DNA of 64,000 nt from Muscardinus avellanarius (taxonomy: Eukaryota > Chordata > Mammalia > Rodentia > Gliridae), in assembly GCA_963383645.1 (NCBI GenBank), contig OY726561.1, positions 23,454,795 to 23,518,794 on the forward strand, given 5' to 3'. Positions 1-11,785 of the stretch are shown piece after piece. The notes under the pieces are model-generated. The model saw nothing but the letters and a program-made list of their open reading frames with translations. It was not told where the DNA came from and made no database searches. Both the position numbers and the translations under genes were made by a program. Within the stretch, counting starts at the first letter, position 1. Every line of letters starts with the position of its first letter.

Positions 1-407
1 CTTCTTTGTGTCACTATGAAATAATTTAAATTTTACTTATTTTTATTCCTTTTCATGTAAAAATGGTATCATATAAAATGTGCTCCTTTGACTCTGCTTT
101 TTTTACTCAGCCAAATATTTTTGAGTATCTTCTTATAATGTTTGTATTGATTATTCATTTTTATTGTCAGCTAATATAGTAACTACATTTAAAATATTTG
201 GCTTTTCATACTGAAGTTTAGGTTTTTTAGGTACATTGTAAATTTTATATCACATTGGGTTATAGAGTTTCAGAACGCAAGTACATATTTTTTGGTGCCC
301 TCTGAACAGGATCTCTTCCCTTTTCTTCCCCCTCCCCATAGATGCCATTGATATTGCAATTGATAGTTTTTTATACATTCGTGGCATTATTTGTACTATT
401 ATACTCT

Positions 408-628
408 ATTTTTATTTTATTTTATTGCGGATCTGGGGATGGAACCCAGGGGCATTCGACCTCCCAGCTACACCCCCTGCCCAATTTTTTTATTCTTTAT
501 TTTGAGACTGGGTTTCACTGAGTTGCAGAGGGTCTCACTAAGTAGCTGAGACTGTCCGCAAACTGGGATCCTATGGTCTCAGCCTCCCGAAGGCTGGGAT
601 TACAAGTGTGCGCCACCACGCCTGGCTC
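408..628 (-). repeat. B1-dID SINE inside L1
   Basis: Minus-strand SINE with an A-rich tail (T-rich on the plus strand, 408-424), dID half and B1 half ending in GCCAGGCGTGG on the reverse strand. A perfect 13-bp target duplication ACTATTATACTCT flanks it at 395-407 and 629-641. It inserted into the older L1 3' end. Confidence 0.9.
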
Positions 629-756
629 ACTATTATACTCTTTATGACTTCATCTCTATTTCCTGATCCTCCTTAATCACTCCTCAGGAGTCCCTGCTCT
701 TCTCTCTGATATTGCCCTTATTTTGGAATATCTTTCTAGCTTTCACATATAATAGA

Positions 757-757
757 A

Positions 758-836
<79 letters not shown>

Positions 837-920
837 ATATATATATGTATGTATATATGTATGTATATATATGTGTGTGTGTTTATTTTATATATATATT
901 ATATATAAATTATATATATA
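757..920. repeat. Compound (TA)n/(TG)n microsatellite
   Basis: Alternating TA (about 759-801) runs into alternating TG (802-832) and then TATG/TA-rich repeats to about 920. It lies within the L1 3' region. Confidence 0.95.
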
Positions 921-1140
921 TATACTTTTTTGAGACTAGTTGTACTTACTTGTAGTATAATATTCTCACATTCCATTCATTTTTTTGCAAACAATGAGAT
1001 TTTGTTTTTTATAGCTAAGTAAAATTTCATTGTGTGTCTATACCAAAGTTTTTTGTGATCCATTCAACTGTTGATGGAAACCTGGGCTGGTTCCATTATT
1101 TGGCTATTGTAAATTGTGCTGCTATGAACATAAATATACA

Positions 1141-1790
1141 AGACACAAAAGTCAAATCTAGATGGTTCAAAAACCTAGAATTATGCTAAAACCTAGACAT
1201 TCTACAAGAGGGAATATTATCAACATTCCAACATACTGATAACAGTAGAAACTTCAGTAAAACCCCTAAGACTCAAGAAATTAAAACAAAAAATCAATGA
1301 ATGGAATAACATTTAACTCTAAAGCTTCTGCACAGAAACCAACAAGACTCTACATAGAATTCCTAAAGAATGGAAAAAGATTTTCAGCACTCACCCATAA
1401 GAAAAAATATAATATTCAAAATATTCAAAGAGCTTAAAAAGCTTAACAATAATTAAAAATACAATCCAAACAAATATGGATAGCAATACTAAATAGTATT
1501 TTCAAAAAAATTATAAATGGAAAACAAATATTTTTTAAATGCTCAATATCTTTAGGAATCATAAAAAGAAATTAAAACAGCACTGAAATTCCATATAACT
1601 CCATTAGAAATAGCAATTTTCAAAAACACAAAAAATAATAAATACTGGTGAAGTAGTAGGGCACTAGGAACTACAAACTAGTATACCTGCTAGGGAGATC
1701 AGTGTGAAGACTTCTCAGAAGACTGGAAAAGAATCTTTGATAGGACTCAGCAAAAGTGCTCCTCAGCATCTTCCCAAAAGAAAAAAAAAA
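1141..1790 (+). mobile_element. L1 ORF2 segment, inverted 5' part of the same L1
   Basis: Plus-strand L1 ORF2 remnant. It contains the CTTCTGCACAG...AACC...ATGG tract (1325-1375), the segment for the last third of ORF2, and ends around 1790 just before the sequence that starts the 3' part at 1140. The two breakpoints are therefore neighbours in L1 coordinates, as expected from twin priming. Many substitutions and no long open frame. Confidence 0.7.
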
Positions 1791-1804
1791 TCAGAATATT
1801 ACAA

Positions 1805-2232
1805 CATATGTTTTATTGGTGCATTTTAATTATATAAAATAATGAAGTTCAAGCTGGGCGTGGTGGCACACGCTTGTAATCCCCGCGCTTGGGAGGCAGA
1901 GACAGGAGGATCGCGCAGGTTCGGAGCCAGCCGCGTGCTCTGGCTTAGGAGACCCTGTTTCCAAATAAAAATGTAAAAATAGGTCTGGAAGTGTAGCCCT
2001 AAGGTAGAAGGGCTTCCAGGAACCCCAGTACCACCAAAATAAATAAATAAAATAAAATAAAATAAAATAATGAAGTTCAGAGTGATGGAGACCTTCATGC
2101 ATGTAGCTTTTGATGTGTTTCCCTCCAGATCCTCCCTGGTCCCTCCTCCTTCCTGTACATATTATTCTGATTAGTTTTGATAACCTAGTATATGCACATA
2201 ACATTATTTGAACTAATCTCTTACTGACCAAA
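1805..2232 (-). mobile_element. L1 3' end fragment, split by a SINE
   Basis: Begins with the L1 3' terminus signature TTTTATTGGTGCATTTTA at 1810-1827 (antisense) and resumes after the SINE with the C-rich 3' UTR tract CCCTCCAGATCCTCC (2121-2135). A plus-strand L1 ORF2 segment (2240-2690) follows directly. Confidence 0.65.
1853..2068 (+). repeat. B1-dID SINE
   Basis: Full-length plus-strand copy: GCTGGGCGTGGTGGC start, B box-like GGTTCGGAGCC, the dID half ending CCAGTACCACC and an (AAAT)n tail. AATGAAGTTCA is repeated on both sides (1841-1851 and about 2069-2079) as the target duplication. Confidence 0.9.
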
Positions 2233-2239
2233 TAAAGTT

Positions 2240-2690
2240 AGTCTCTGAAGAAATAATATTAACAAGCATAAATAAAATTTTTAGAATAATAAATGGGCTG
2301 ATTCATTCAGAAGATAAAAAATCTTAATATATCTAATAATAAGCTTCAAAAGAAAATAGGGAAGAAGAAATAGAATTGCAAGCAGAAGGAAATTAACAGC
2401 AAGAGTCAGAATTTTTACACCACTCTGAATAATTGATAAAACCATGAGACAGAAGATCAATAAGGATATAGAACACTTTTAAATAGCATTATTCACCACA
2501 TTGACATAATTGACATTCATAGAACACTCAGCCCAACTGCAGAAGAAAACATATTTTTTTCAAGTTTACATGGAGTCCTTGCCAAGATAAATAATATTTA
2601 GGTCCAAAAACAATTCTTAATAGATCTAAAAGTATTCACAGTATACAAAGTGTGTTATTTGAATGCAGTTTTATTTCAATCACCTATTAA
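2240..2690 (+). mobile_element. L1 ORF2 internal segment
   Basis: Plus strand; resembles the region between the endonuclease and reverse transcriptase of L1 ORF2 (GACATTCATAGAACACTC near 2510, then ATGGAGTCCTTGCCAAGATA). Degenerate. It could be the inverted 5' part of the L1 whose 3' end is at 1805-2232. Confidence 0.55.
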
Positions 2691-3084
2691 TGTAAAATCC
2701 AAGATCACAAGTATTCCTCGTTACAAAGATATTTTAAGGTCTGAATGAAATGATTAGTTTGAAATTCCCAAAAAACACATTATAAATATTTATACATTAG
2801 TCAGTGATCCACAAACAAGCACTTTGAATAGAAAAGCATAGGACAGATATTGCAAGCAAAGTATTCATTTCTGTATTTTTTAAATTACTGATTTTTCTGT
2901 TTAAAAGTAATCAGCTTTCCGTGTACATTTTTGACTAATAAGTGTTGAAAGTGACTGAACAACTCTGGGCTAAAAAACAAAGTATCATTATCCAAAGTAA
3001 TTGTATCTGATGTACATTATGTTTTCATGAATATTAAACAGCAATGAACTAAAGCATACTTAGTGCATTTATTTTTTTATATTT
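2691..3084. other. AT-rich DNA, nothing recognised
   Basis: No gene, open frame or recognisable repeat. It separates two L1-derived blocks. Confidence 0.5.
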
Positions 3085-4007
3085 TAGAAAATATATATTT
3101 TTAAATTTTTATTGGTACATTGCAGTCATACATCTAATGGGGTACAAGAAGGTCAAGACATGCATGCACACATCACTTATTTAGCCCTTTTCCAATTCCC
3201 ACCCCATACACCCCCTCCCACCGCCTCCTTCTAATGTTTGACTTAGTGATCGACTATAATATGTTTATGCATGTAAAACATGTCCATTAGGGAACATCCC
3301 TCTTCTTCCCTCCCATCCTCCTCTGTTAGGTCATCTTATTTACTCATCAATGGTTTCTCCTTCCACGACTAGAGTTCTTCCTATAACCATTTTTCTCCCT
3401 GGCTTTTGCATATTAGGAGAGCACCCAATTTTTTACTTTTTGTGACTGCCTAATCTCACTAAGCATAATGTTCTCCAGTTCCATCCATTTCTCCTCAAAT
3501 GACATAATATTTTTTATGGCTGAGAAAACTTTATTGTGTACATATCCCATAGTTTTGTAATTCATTCATTTGTTGATGAACATCTCAATGGGTTCCATAG
3601 ATTGGCAATTCTGAACTGTGTGTCTATGAACATAGATACTCATGCATTAGTTTGATAGTTTGGTTTCCATTATTTGGGGTAGACACCCAGAAGTGGTATT
3701 GCTGGATCATATGGTAAGTTAATCCTATTCTTCTGAGGATCCTCTATACTGTTTTCCAAAGTGGTTGCACTATTTGGCAATCCCACTAACAATGTATTAG
3801 AGTTCCCACTTCCCTACATCCTTGCCAGTGTTTATTGTTTTTGTGTGTGTATTTTGAGTGATTGTGATTCTAGTTGGAGTTAGCTGGAATCACAGGGTAG
3901 TTTTGATTTACATCTCTTTGATTGCTAATGATATCAAATCTTTTCATACATTTATTGTCTATTTGAATTGCTTTGTTTCTGAAGTGTCTATTTAATTCAC
4001 TTGCTCT

Positions 4008-4217
4008 TTTTTTATTGTCGTACAAGGGATGGAATCCAAGGGCTTTCTGCCTCCAAGCTACACCCCCCAGCGCTATCTTTTATTTTTTATTTTGAAACAG
4101 GGTCTCACTGAGTTGTAAAGTGTCTCACTAAGTAACCGAGGCTGTCTGCAAACCATTATCCTCTGGTCTCAGCCTTTCAAATGCTGAGATTATAAGTATG
4201 CACCACCACACCTGGCC
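4008..4217 (-). repeat. B1-dID SINE
   Basis: Minus-strand copy inside the L1, diverged, ending in the antisense B1 start CACACCTGGCC. It directly abuts the next SINE. Confidence 0.85.
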
Positions 4218-4434
4218 ATTTTTTTTTTTTAAGTGATACTGGGGGTGGAACCCAAAGGATTTCTACCTCCAGGCTATACTCTTGAACCTATTTTATATTT
4301 TTATTTGAAAACAGTGTCTCACTAAGTTGCTGAGAGCCTCACTGGATAGCTGAGGCTGGCTTCGAACCTGTGCTATCCTCCTGTCTCAGCCTCCCAAGAG
4401 AGGGAATTACAAGTGTGTGCCACCATGCCTGGCC
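4218..4434 (-). repeat. B1-dID SINE
   Basis: Minus-strand copy in tandem with the SINE at 4008-4217, with its own T-run (4218-4230) and a GATACTGGGGGTGGAACCC dID end. The second insertion probably used the first copy's junction with the L1. Confidence 0.85.
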
Positions 4435-4688
4435 ACGCACCTGGGCATTTTTTATTTATTTTTTTTTTTCAGTGGTGAGTTTCTTGAGTTCTCTAATCTA
4501 GATAATAGTCCTTCATCAGAGAAATAGTTGACAAATTTTTTCTTCCATGATTTCTGATCTCTGCTGAGGTTCTTGATAGCTTCTTTGCTGTATAGAAGCT
4601 CTTCAGTTTAATGCAACTCCACATATTAGTCTTTCTTTTAATTTTTTTTTGTGTTTTTTGTTTTGTTTTGTTTTGTTGAGAATTTTTC

Positions 4689-4906
4689 TTTTTTTTTCCT
4701 TTTTTTGGTGGTATTGGAGTTGAACCCAGAGGCTTTCTACCTTCCGGCTATACTCCCAGACCCATTTTATATTTTATTTGGAAACAGGGTCTCACTAAGT
4801 TGCTGAGAGCCTCACTAAGTAGCTGAGGCTGGCTTTGAACCTGTGCAATTCTCCTGTTTCAGCCTCCCAAGCGCGGGGATTACAAGTGTGCGCCACCACG
4901 CCCGGC
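4689..4906 (-). repeat. B1-dID SINE with perfect 16-bp target duplication
   Basis: Minus-strand full-length copy. The target duplication TTGTTGAGAATTTTTC is perfect at 4673-4688 and 4907-4922. The B1 half keeps the CCGGGCGTGGTGGCGCAC start and is only slightly diverged. Confidence 0.93.
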
Positions 4907-6181
4907 TTGTTGAGAATTTTTCACCTGTACCTATGTGTTGAAGTGTTGAACCTATACCCTCTTCAAAGAACTGCAAGGTCTCTGGTTTGATTTTCACGTC
5001 TTTGATGCTTGATTTGACTCTTATTCAGAGTGGGAAAGTGGGGTTTATTTTCATTTTTCTGCATAGGTGAACCAGTTTTGCCAACATTATTTATTGAAGA
5101 TACTATCAATTTTTCAGTGTATATGTTTGGCTCCTTTATCAAAAATCAATTGGCTGTAAGTGTTACTTCTCTTCCACTGGTATATGTTTTTTTTTTGTTC
5201 CAGTGCCATGCTGTCATTATTACTATGGCTTTGTACTATAGCTTGAAGTCAGATAGTGTGCTGCCTCCTGCATACTTCTTGTCCCTGAGAACTACTTTGA
5301 CTATTTTTGGTCTTTGTTGTTCCAAATGTTTTTAAGGAATGATTTTTCTATGTCTGTGAGAAATGATCTTGGTAATTTAATAAGTATTTCATCAAATCTG
5401 TAGATGACTTTTGGAAGAATGGCCATTTTGATGATATTTATTTTGCTTATCCCAGAACATGGAATAGTTTTCCATAACTTAAGTTCTTTGATTTCTTTTT
5501 ACAATGTTTTATATTTTTCTTTATAAAGGATTTTTATCTCCTCAGTTAGGTTTATTTCTAATTATTTATTTTATTTTTTGTGGAATATTTTGAGTAGAAA
5601 CATCTTCTGGATTTTTTCAATGAATTTATAATTGACATAAAGAAAAACTGACTTTTTAAGATTGATTTTGTATCCAGACACTTTGCTGAATTTGTTAATC
5701 AGTTATATTTGCCTTTTTGTTGACTTTGTTGAGTTAAGTATAATATCATGTTATCTGCAAATATAGATAGTTTCAGTTTTTCTATTTGTATTTATTCAAT
5801 TTTCTTCTCTTGCCTTATTGCTCTGGCTAGAGTCCCAAGTAGTATATTGAAAAGAAGTTGTGATAATACACATCTTTGTCTTGATCCCGTTTCTAGGGGA
5901 ACTTCTTGTAGTTTTTCCCCATTTAATATGATGTTGGCTGTGGGCCTATAGTATATTGCCATTATCATGCTGAGGTTTCTTCTTTCATTCTGATTCTTTG
6001 TAGTGCTTTTACCATCATTGGATGTTGGATTTTTCTGAATACTTTTTAGTGTCTATTGAAATATCATGTGATTTTTGTCTTTTGTTCTGTTTATGTGATG
6101 TGTTACATAGATTGATTTTAGTATGTTGAATCAGACTTACATCCCTAGCATGGTGTATGCTTTTACTGATGTGTGTTTTGT

Positions 6182-6391
6182 TTTGGGGGGGAGGGGTCTG
6201 GGTATGGAACCCAGGGGCATTCAACCTCCAACCTATACCCCCTGCCCTATTTTTTATTCTTTATTTTGAAACCAAGTCTCACCGAGTTGCAGAGGGCCTC
6301 TCTAAGTAGCTGAGGCTGTCCGCAAACCATGATCCTCCAGTCTCAGCCTCCCAAATGCTGGGATTACAAGAATGCCCCACCATGCCTGGCT
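6182..6391 (-). repeat. B1-dID SINE
   Basis: Minus-strand copy in the L1, with a G-rich linker instead of a clean T tail (6184-6194). Imperfect target duplication: CTGATGTG-type sequence on both sides (about 6166 and 6393). Confidence 0.85.
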
Positions 6392-7180
6392 TCTGATGTG
6401 GTTTTTAATATGTGTTGCTAATATTCTTCTAGCAGTTTTGCTTCTAAGTTCATCACTGATATAGACATATAGTTTTCTTTTCTTGATCTGTCTTATTTGA
6501 TTTTGGTACTAATGTGATGTTGGCTTCCTAGAATATATTTGAGTCTCATTTAATGTTTTATAAAATTCACTTGAGAAACCATCTGGTCCTCATGTTTTGT
6601 TTGATGGTAGGTTTTATATTGCTGTCTCAACCTCTTTGATTACTATTAGTCAGGTTAAATATTCTGTATCTTCTTTCCTTGATTTATGAAGTTTTGTATA
6701 CCTCTATAAATTTGTCAATTTCTTATAGATTTCCATTTTGAAGTATAATTTTTCAAGGTAATTTTTATAATATTTTGTATTTCGATCCTGTCAGTGGTAA
6801 TATCTCCTTGTTATTTCTTATTTTAGTAATTTAAGGAATTTGGATTGATTCTCTCTTTCTTTGGTTAGGTTGACTATTGGTTTATCTATTTATTTTTTTC
6901 AAGAAACCAGCTTTGGTTTTATTGATTTTCTGTATTTTTTATTCTGTACTTCACTGATTTTCTGCTCTGATTTTAATTATTTTCTGTCTTCTACTGGCTT
7001 TGTGGCTTGACTGCTTCTGTATTTCAAGGGCATTTTGGTGTGCCATTAGATTATTTATTTGGTAATTTTTTGTTATTTATTTGGGCACTTACTCCTATAA
7101 TTTTTTCTCTTATTACTGTCCTCAAGTTGTCCCAGAGGTTTTGATCTGTTGTGTCTCTATTTTCATTTGTTTCTAACAAC

Positions 7181-9050
7181 CTGAAAAGGAATCATAAAGA
7201 AGCTCCGAAGGAAGTGAAGAATGCAATCATTAAAGTGAAGACATTAATACAAACTATAGCCTGGCATGGTAGCGCACGCTTGTAATCCCTGCACTTGGGA
7301 GGCAGAGACAGGAGGATCACACTGGTTCAAAGCCAGACTCGCTGGCTTAAGAGACCATGTTTCCAAATAAAAATATAAAGTAGGTCTGGGAGTGTAGCCC
7401 GGAGGTAGAAGGGTTTTCAGGAAACCCAGTAACACTCCTCCTCCTCCTCCTCCTCCTCCTCATCATCATCATCATCATCATCATCATAAAAATAAAAATA
7501 AAAATAAATACAAACTATAAAAACCAGAGTAGACAACACAGAAAATATAATCTTGCTCTTAGAAGAGAACTCCAAAAGTGAATATATATAGTATATAATT
7601 TAGAGAAAAAAAACAATTCAGCAGCATGAATTGGACATTTAAGTCATAAGGGTTCATTTTAAAGAGATAAACTAAGAATAATAGGCATAGAAGAGGAAAT
7701 AGAAGGTGAAACCAAAAGGATCAACAATCTTTCAAAGAAATAATATCAGAAAAATTTCTATACAAGGGGTCCATACACAGGTACAGGAAATTTATAGAAC
7801 TGCCTTTAGACAAGATTAGAGAAAAGGTTCATCATGCCACATAGTGGTAAAACTGAGTAATTTAGAAGCCAAGAAAAGAATCTAAAAGGCAACAAAGGCA
7901 AAAGGCCAAGTGACATTTAGAGCATCACTCCAGACTTTCCAAACCAAGTCATGAAAACCAGGAGGGCCTGTAACAATATATTCCATACTCTGAAAGAAAC
8001 AATTTTCAGCCAAAAATATTTTTACCCAGTAAAACTGGCTCTCAAGTTCAGTGCAGAAGTATAAATCTTCCACAGCAAAAAGAAGCTGAAAAACTTATAT
8101 CTTCCAACCTAGCACTAAAGAAAATACTCAAAGAGGTTAACTGCAAAGAAAAAATAAGTAGTAAATACCAGAACCAGATAAACAAGTTAAAACTCAAAAT
8201 GTTAGAAATTAAAAATCATTTCTCAGTAATCACCCTGAACATAAATGCTTTCAGCATACCAGTACAAAAATCCATGAAGTAAAAAGTGGATTAAAAGCCA
8301 GAATACATCTATATGCTGCCTGCAAGTAACACATCTTACAGGTAAAGATATTTACAAACTAAAGGTGAAGGTCTGGAGCAAGTTAACCCATGCAAATAAA
8401 ACTCAAAGACAAGCAAGAGTGGCAACTATAATATCAGACAAATTAGACTTCAAATCCAAGTTTATCAGAAGAATCCAAGTAGATCATATTTTACTGATAT
8501 AAGAAACAATACAGCAATAATAAATAATGATATTTAACATTTATTCCCTAAACATGGGTGTAGACACTTTTATAAAACAAAATCTTTGGGACATTAAGTC
8601 ACACATAGCTTCCAATACATTGATATTGAGAGACTTAAACACTCCTTTTATTTTTATCTTCTAGACAAAAGGTCAGTAAAAATGACTCAGACCTAAAGAA
8701 CACCATAAACCAAATGGACCTATCAGAAATATACACAATATCCCACACAACTATAGCACAGCTCACATTTTTTTTTCAGCTGCTCATGGAACCTTCTCTA
8801 AAATAGACCACCTCCTGGGCCACAAAGTGAGTAATAGCAATTTAACAAAAATATGACATACTCCCCTGTATCTTTTCAGACCACAGTAGAATGAAACTAA
8901 AAATAAACTTTAAGAAGACCCAGAGTAGTCACATAAACACATGGGGACTGAACATCACACTGCTGAAAAAGGAATGGCCATACAAGAAGTAAGGGGTAAA
9001 TTTTTAAAAAATTTAAAAACAAATGATTGAATATACAATATTAAAATAAA
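7181..9050 (+). mobile_element. L1 ORF1 to ORF2 start, inverted 5' part of the same L1
   Basis: Plus-strand L1: an ORF1-type segment (GTGAAGAATGCAATCATTAA at 7216) through to the ORF2 region with the CCTGGGCCACAAAGTG tract (8814-8829), ending about 9050. The end (near 9010-9030) and the top of the minus-strand part (about 7170) are adjacent in L1 ORF2. This is the geometry of a twin-primed 5' inversion. A SINE (7259-7506) interrupts it. Confidence 0.8.
7259..7506 (+). repeat. B1-dID SINE with (CTC)n(ATC)n tail
   Basis: Plus-strand copy within the inverted L1 part. Perfect 13-bp target duplication AATACAAACTATA at 7246-7258 and 7507-7519. The usual A tail is preceded by (CTC)n and (ATC)n runs (7436-7487), a microsatellite grown from the tail. 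Confidence 0.9.
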
Positions 9051-9317
9051 CAAATAATGTAACCATAATAATATTACTTTATCACAGTCTAAAAACATGA
9101 AAAGTATAATTAATTATATATTTATAACTATCTACCTATATACCTACCATCTGTTCATATAGAATGTTTCTGTTTCTTTGAGAAGTTCTAATAAAGATTT
9201 TAATACCAAGAATGTTCTAATAGAACAGAATTTTAAGGATGGGTTTCCTGAAGTAATCTTGAAGTACCTAGAATTAGCCACCAATATATATATTAAGGTT
9301 TTAAAGGTGCTAATGTA

Positions 9318-9466
9318 GCCGGGCGTGGTGGTGCACACATGTAAACTCCGCGCTTGGGAGGCTGAGACAGTAGGATTGTGCAGGTTCGAAGCCAGCCTCA
9401 GCTACTTAGTGAGGCTCTCAGCAACTTAGTGAGACCCTGTTTCCAAATGAAATATAAAATGGGTCT
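9318..9466 (+). repeat. B1-dID SINE truncated at its 3' end, no A tail
   Basis: The B1 half (GCCGGGCGTGGTGGTGC, intact GGTTCGAAGCC B box) and the start of the dID half are present, but the copy stops at AAAATGGGTCT without the dID end or poly(A). A perfect 12-bp duplication GGTGCTAATGTA flanks it (9306-9317 and 9467-9478), so this is the original insertion and not a later deletion. See findings. Confidence 0.9.
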
Positions 9467-9478
9467 GGTGCTAATGTA

Positions 9479-10025
9479 AATAAAAAAACACTGAATACAT
9501 TTTCTTAATTGATATAAGTATATAAATTTATATATATTTATATATTTATATAATATCTATTAGAATTGCTAATCTGATATGCAAAACAATTAGAGTTATT
9601 TTTAATTATATCTTCAAGTATATTTGGAAAATTGATAAATCTAGTGGCATTAACTATTTTCTAATGACATTGGAATTGTAAGGGGGAGAGTGAGCTTGGT
9701 ATTTGAATTCTCATCTGAAGCATCAATTATCTTAATAAAGGGCTTCTCTGTATATATTTTAGGAAAATTAGGTCCTGTAGCCAAAATTTTCAAAAATCAA
9801 ACTTAAGACCTCATCCTTTGACTGGTCAATTTACAAAGCAAGTTGACTTCTCAAAGTTGCAGGTTGCTTATTACCATTATATAAAAACTATCTTTGTGTA
9901 AAAAGCCATGAGGCCAACATTTATACTACTTCTAAATTAAATAGTAAGTCAAAATTAAGACTACACCAATGGGAAAAAAAATTCACAGCTTAATTCCACC
10001 ACAAAAATGCAAATGATTCAGAAAC
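9479..10025. other. AT-rich DNA, nothing recognised
   Basis: Contains a short TATA-rich run (9515-9550). No gene or repeat that I can name. Confidence 0.5.
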
Positions 10026-10029
10026 AATG

Positions 10030-11785
10030 ATTCCCGTATCACCATTACACTCTCCTTTATTTCTGCAGAATACATGAGAATTTTGAAGAAAATCAGAAGA
10101 TTATAATAAGCTTAACCCTGTGGATGCTTCAACTGCTGCTATACCAGATGTTCTTCCTTTGCTTGTGCAAATTACCCCCTGGTATTTGGTATGTAGCCAT
10201 CAATTTGCCAAATGCAGTATTCTCAATAACTGCCCATAAACCCTCCTCAAGCAGTTTGGTTTCAGCTGCCAAAGCTAAAAGTAAATCTTCACTGTGTCCT
10301 ACCTCAGGAATATATCAACTCTCCAGCCATATGTCAAAATATAGTTTGCAGGGATATTAATTATGTTTCACTTCCCCTAGACATCACATTGGTCTGCTAC
10401 TTTCATTCCAGTTTTGTTTGTTTTTTTTTTTTTTGGTTGACCTAAAGAACAAGAAATAGCAACTACTATAGAATTATTATTGAGGCACTTGCATGTTAGA
10501 ATTTGAGAAATATATCTTACTAAAATTCAGAAGTTGGATACCTAAGTTAAATGTATAGGATCCTACTGGTATAAAGCAAATTAAGAAATGCCTTCTAATG
10601 TGGATACATTTTTCTGGCCTCTCCCATAAATAAGAAACATAATGCCTTCCAGATTTTTTTGGAATATGGAGGAAAATATTCATCAGGGTTACTCTATATT
10701 ATTTTCCCAATGACCCAAAAAGGTGCTAATTTTGAGTGGGGTTCAGAACCAAAGAGTTGTACAATAGAGGTAGGCTGCAGTGTAAGGTTCTTTGCCACTT
10801 AGCTCATATATAACAATAGATAAAATGATATGTAAAGTGTTGTATGGGCTGGAATTCCTTTAGAAATGTGGAAGGACTCTTGAGTTACCAATCATGCATC
10901 ATTAGGATTTTAGGACAAACCCCTTCTATCACTGGAAGCTAGCCTTTCTTGAGAAAGGAAAAAAAAAAGCCTTTCTGCATTAGTAAAGCAAGAAGGCTAA
11001 ATCATGGACTATTGAGTTACCATGCAACTGAAGCTTCTTATCATAAACTGGATGTTATCTGGCCTAAGATCCATAAATTTGGACGTGTACAGCAGCACTT
11101 AGTCATCTAATGTGAGCAGCGTACACACAATCAGGTTTGATTGTGCCTGAAAAAGTAAGCTACATGGAGAATTGGCCCATGTTTCTTCTCCTATCCACTG
11201 CTTTGTTTTTCTCAGCCTGTGTATAGAGATTTACTGGAAAATTCTCTGAAATTATTTGGCAACAAGAATCTATTTTTATATAGAGTTTTGTACTCTGTAG
11301 ACACCATCCAATTGGTACAACTGCAGTGCTAAAATTTCTCTCGGAGACATCTCTTAATGTCATTGGTGAAGAAAAGTTCTCTGAATAGAAAAAAATTCTA
11401 GAAGTGCCACAAATATTGACTTTTCTTGGAAAAAGAAATAGCAAAACATTCAGATATGCACTAGTTCATGACCAATGCTGGTTAACAGGGAGTTAGAAGA
11501 AAGAGTGGGTCATTACTGTCAAAAAATTCTAAATAGCCTCTCATCAGCTCTGTGACTATAAAGGAGATGAAGTGATGAACAAAGACTATTTCTGATTCTG
11601 TTAGAGCGATACATTGTTTTAGAGACTGGTGACAGATAAAACCATGCTTGCAGAATACTGAAGAAAATTTTTGCCATAAATTAAAAACTAAAAAATGAAC
11701 TTATCTAATTTGTGACTATGAATATGGAGATTCTCAGGCAGCATATTGAAAGTGTTGATTGTGTTTTATGCTTCCTTTCAGATAA
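10030..11785 (+). mobile_element. Class III (ERVL-type) endogenous retrovirus pol remnant
   Basis: Plus-strand remnant of an old endogenous retrovirus internal region. Similarity to ERVL-type pol as remembered is clearest at 10310-10400 (reverse transcriptase), 10480-10800 (downstream reverse transcriptase and RNase H) and 10990-11200. The copy is broken throughout by stops and frameshifts and cannot code. The stretch that should carry the reverse transcriptase catalytic motif (about 10405-10445) is replaced by a T-rich run. No flanking LTR pair could be identified with confidence. Confidence 0.6.

Larger units (their letters stand above)
218..1140 (-). mobile_element. L1 3' part (3' half of a twin-primed L1)
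   Basis: On the minus strand this reads as the end of L1 ORF2 and its 3' region. Typical wording is the block at 1080-1140 (reverse strand: ATGTTCATAGCAGCACAA, then CAATAGCCAAATAATGG) and the later tract around 990-1060. The 3' terminus lies near 218. It is interrupted by a SINE (408-628) and a large (TA)n(TG)n run (757-920). It joins head-to-head at about 1140 to an ORF2 segment on the other strand. Confidence 0.75.
3085..7180 (-). mobile_element. L1 ORF2 and 3' end, 3' part of a large twin-primed L1
   Basis: Minus-strand L1 running from the 3' terminus (antisense TTATTGGTACATTGCAGTC at 3108) up through the 3' UTR, the ORF2 C-terminal region and the reverse transcriptase. The catalytic loop can be read on the minus strand around 5740-5775 as FADN, so the FADD motif has lost its second Asp. 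There are many stops and frameshifts. Four younger SINEs interrupt it (4008, 4220, 4689 and about 6182). At about 7180 the strand of the L1 homology flips. Confidence 0.85.
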
